This document shows positions 63,349 to 64,000 of a stretch of DNA of 64,000 bases, one piece after another. Where the stretch lies: the NCBI GenBank assembly GCA_903828785.1, contig CAIKNP010000022.1, forward strand, positions 35,816 through 99,815, in the 5' to 3' direction. How positions within the stretch are numbered: the stretch's first letter is position 1; each line of letters opens with the position of its first letter. The stretch is from an uncultured Actinomycetes bacterium. Its GTDB lineage: Bacteria; Actinomycetota; Acidimicrobiia; Acidimicrobiales; RAAP-2. Below the pieces are notes generated by a model. That model saw nothing but the letters and a program-made list of their open reading frames with translations, did no database searches and was not told the DNA's origin. The position numbers and the translations under genes are program-made.

Positions 63349-64000
63349 TTAGTCCATTGCTACTGCTGTGGCGCTTGGTCCCATCGGCGAGACGCCACCC
63401 TTGATGAGTACGATGCGAAGACTCGAATCGATACTCTTCAGGTAGATTCCTACGGCCTGGGCCCGAGCGCTGGACACCGAGACGCCAGGTGACGAGAAGC
63501 CGGTAACCGTAACCATCGAGCCACGCAACTGCAGGGCGTATTGCGCAAGCGAGGCCTTGGCCGATGCTGAGAGCAATGCACTACCTACGGCAAACTTCAC
63601 CGTGATGGCCTGCTTCACGGGTGTTACCTTCAACGTGAAGGTAAACACTCCACGGTCACCCTTTGCATCAATGGTGGTACCGGTGGCGGTGTAGGTACCG
63701 GCGGCCAGGCTACCCGTGGTGGCAACGCGACCTGATGTACGGACATTGAGGTGCGTGGAGCCGCTGGTCTGGATGAAAACAACAGTTCCGAAGTTATGAG
63801 TCACTCGCAGGTTTGTAACGAAGTGCACCGAATTCACGGTGGTCACAGTTCCCGAGTGAATCTGGTTCATCGAAATCACTCCTGGCGACACCGTCAAAGT
63901 GAAGGTGAAGGTGCCACTGTCACCGTTGACGTCACTGGTGGTGCCGGTCGCGGTGTAGTTACCCGCGGCCAGGGTGCCAGTCGTTGAGACGGCGCCCGAA
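63349..64000 (-). CDS. C-terminal part of a repeat-rich exported protein with an OmpA-like end
   Basis: The frame is open to the right window edge, so only the last 217 residues are visible. They contain two copies of a repeat unit that reads SG-x-V-x-TTG-x-LAAG-x-YTATGTT followed by D-x-x-GD-x-G-x-FTFTL, each about 90 residues apart, with the intervening part rich in Thr and Val. The last 80 residues look like an OmpA-type domain (ITVKFAVGSALLSASAKASL, then SVSSARAQAVGIYLKS), which may bind the cell wall. Likely a surface or secreted adhesin-like protein. Start and total length are unknown. Confidence 0.78.
   Translation of the reverse strand, partial: SGAVSTTGTLAAGNYTATGTTSDVNGDSGTFTFTLTVSPGVISMNQIHSGTVTTVNSVHFVTNLRVTHNFGTVVFIQTSGSTHLNVRTSGRVATTGSLAAGTYTATGTTIDAKGDRGVFTFTLKVTPVKQAITVKFAVGSALLSASAKASLAQYALQLRGSMVTVTGFSSPGVSVSSARAQAVGIYLKSIDSSLRIVLIKGGVSPMGPSATAVAMD

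Noticed and set aside
63349..64000. CRISPR-like array because of repeated sequence at the right edge
   Set aside because: Repeats are in-frame protein repeats within one long reading frame, with unequal spacing and no spacer structure.

Overview
The window is GC-rich, gene-dense bacterial DNA with short intergenic gaps, frequent GTG and TTG starts and many 1-4 nt start/stop overlaps. The gene content (GuaB3, a PcrA-type helicase, a decaprenyl-phosphoryl-arabinose set made of UbiA, DprE1 and DprE2, an EgtC-like amidotransferase and an MmpL-type protein) points to Actinomycetota. An aquatic or acidophilic Acidimicrobiia-like lineage is my best guess, by inference only. Most genes look like chromosomal housekeeping. 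I see no CRISPR array, insertion sequence, prophage or rRNA.

Layout: 1-3 kb holds the end of an AzlCD exporter, an enoyl-CoA hydratase, a truncated GH1-like protein and a DedA protein. 3-7 kb holds a DoxX-Rieske fusion followed by a two-component system that is broken in both genes, then an Ogt-type methyltransferase. 7-10 kb is the three-subunit proton-translocating transhydrogenase (pntAA, pntAB, pntB). 10-13.4 kb has an aldo/keto reductase, a 3Fe-4S ferredoxin, gltX, a YdcF-like protein and tRNA-Gln and tRNA-Glu genes. 13.4-15.4 kb has an aquaporin-arsC pair and exonuclease III. 15.5-25.2 kb has a secreted Ig-like protein, tdh-kbl, a drug/metabolite exporter, leucyl aminopeptidase, a TehA remnant and two small channel-like membrane proteins.

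25.7-32.3 kb is a phosphate-uptake region: pstS on the minus strand, then a threonine-synthase-like gene, pstC-pstA-pstB and a PhoB/RegX3-like regulator on the plus strand. 32.3-41 kb is a nine-gene minus-strand run joining TCA-cycle enzymes (sucC, sucD, icd, mdh) to one-carbon and purine genes (purN, purH, folD, metF). 41.2-45.5 kb makes the arabinose donor of the cell envelope. 45.5-50.5 kb is guaB3-guaA-pcrA, and 50.7-52.9 kb an MmpL protein.

53-59 kb is the most interesting accessory region: a glutamine-synthetase-like ligase, an APC permease, a class-III aminotransferase and an FluG-like amidohydrolase form an operon, and an EgtC-like class-II amidotransferase lies divergently beside it. 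The set resembles a gamma-glutamylation route for taking up and degrading an unidentified amine. The right end (59.2-64 kb) holds a very large zinc-ribbon membrane protein, an AT-richer stretch with a ribbon-helix-helix gene and a divergent 53-codon frame, and the end of a repeat-rich secreted protein with an OmpA-like C terminus that runs off the window.

At least eight transcription-unit starts carry a TAnnnT-like -10 box only 6-8 nt before the start codon, which suggests common leaderless transcription.
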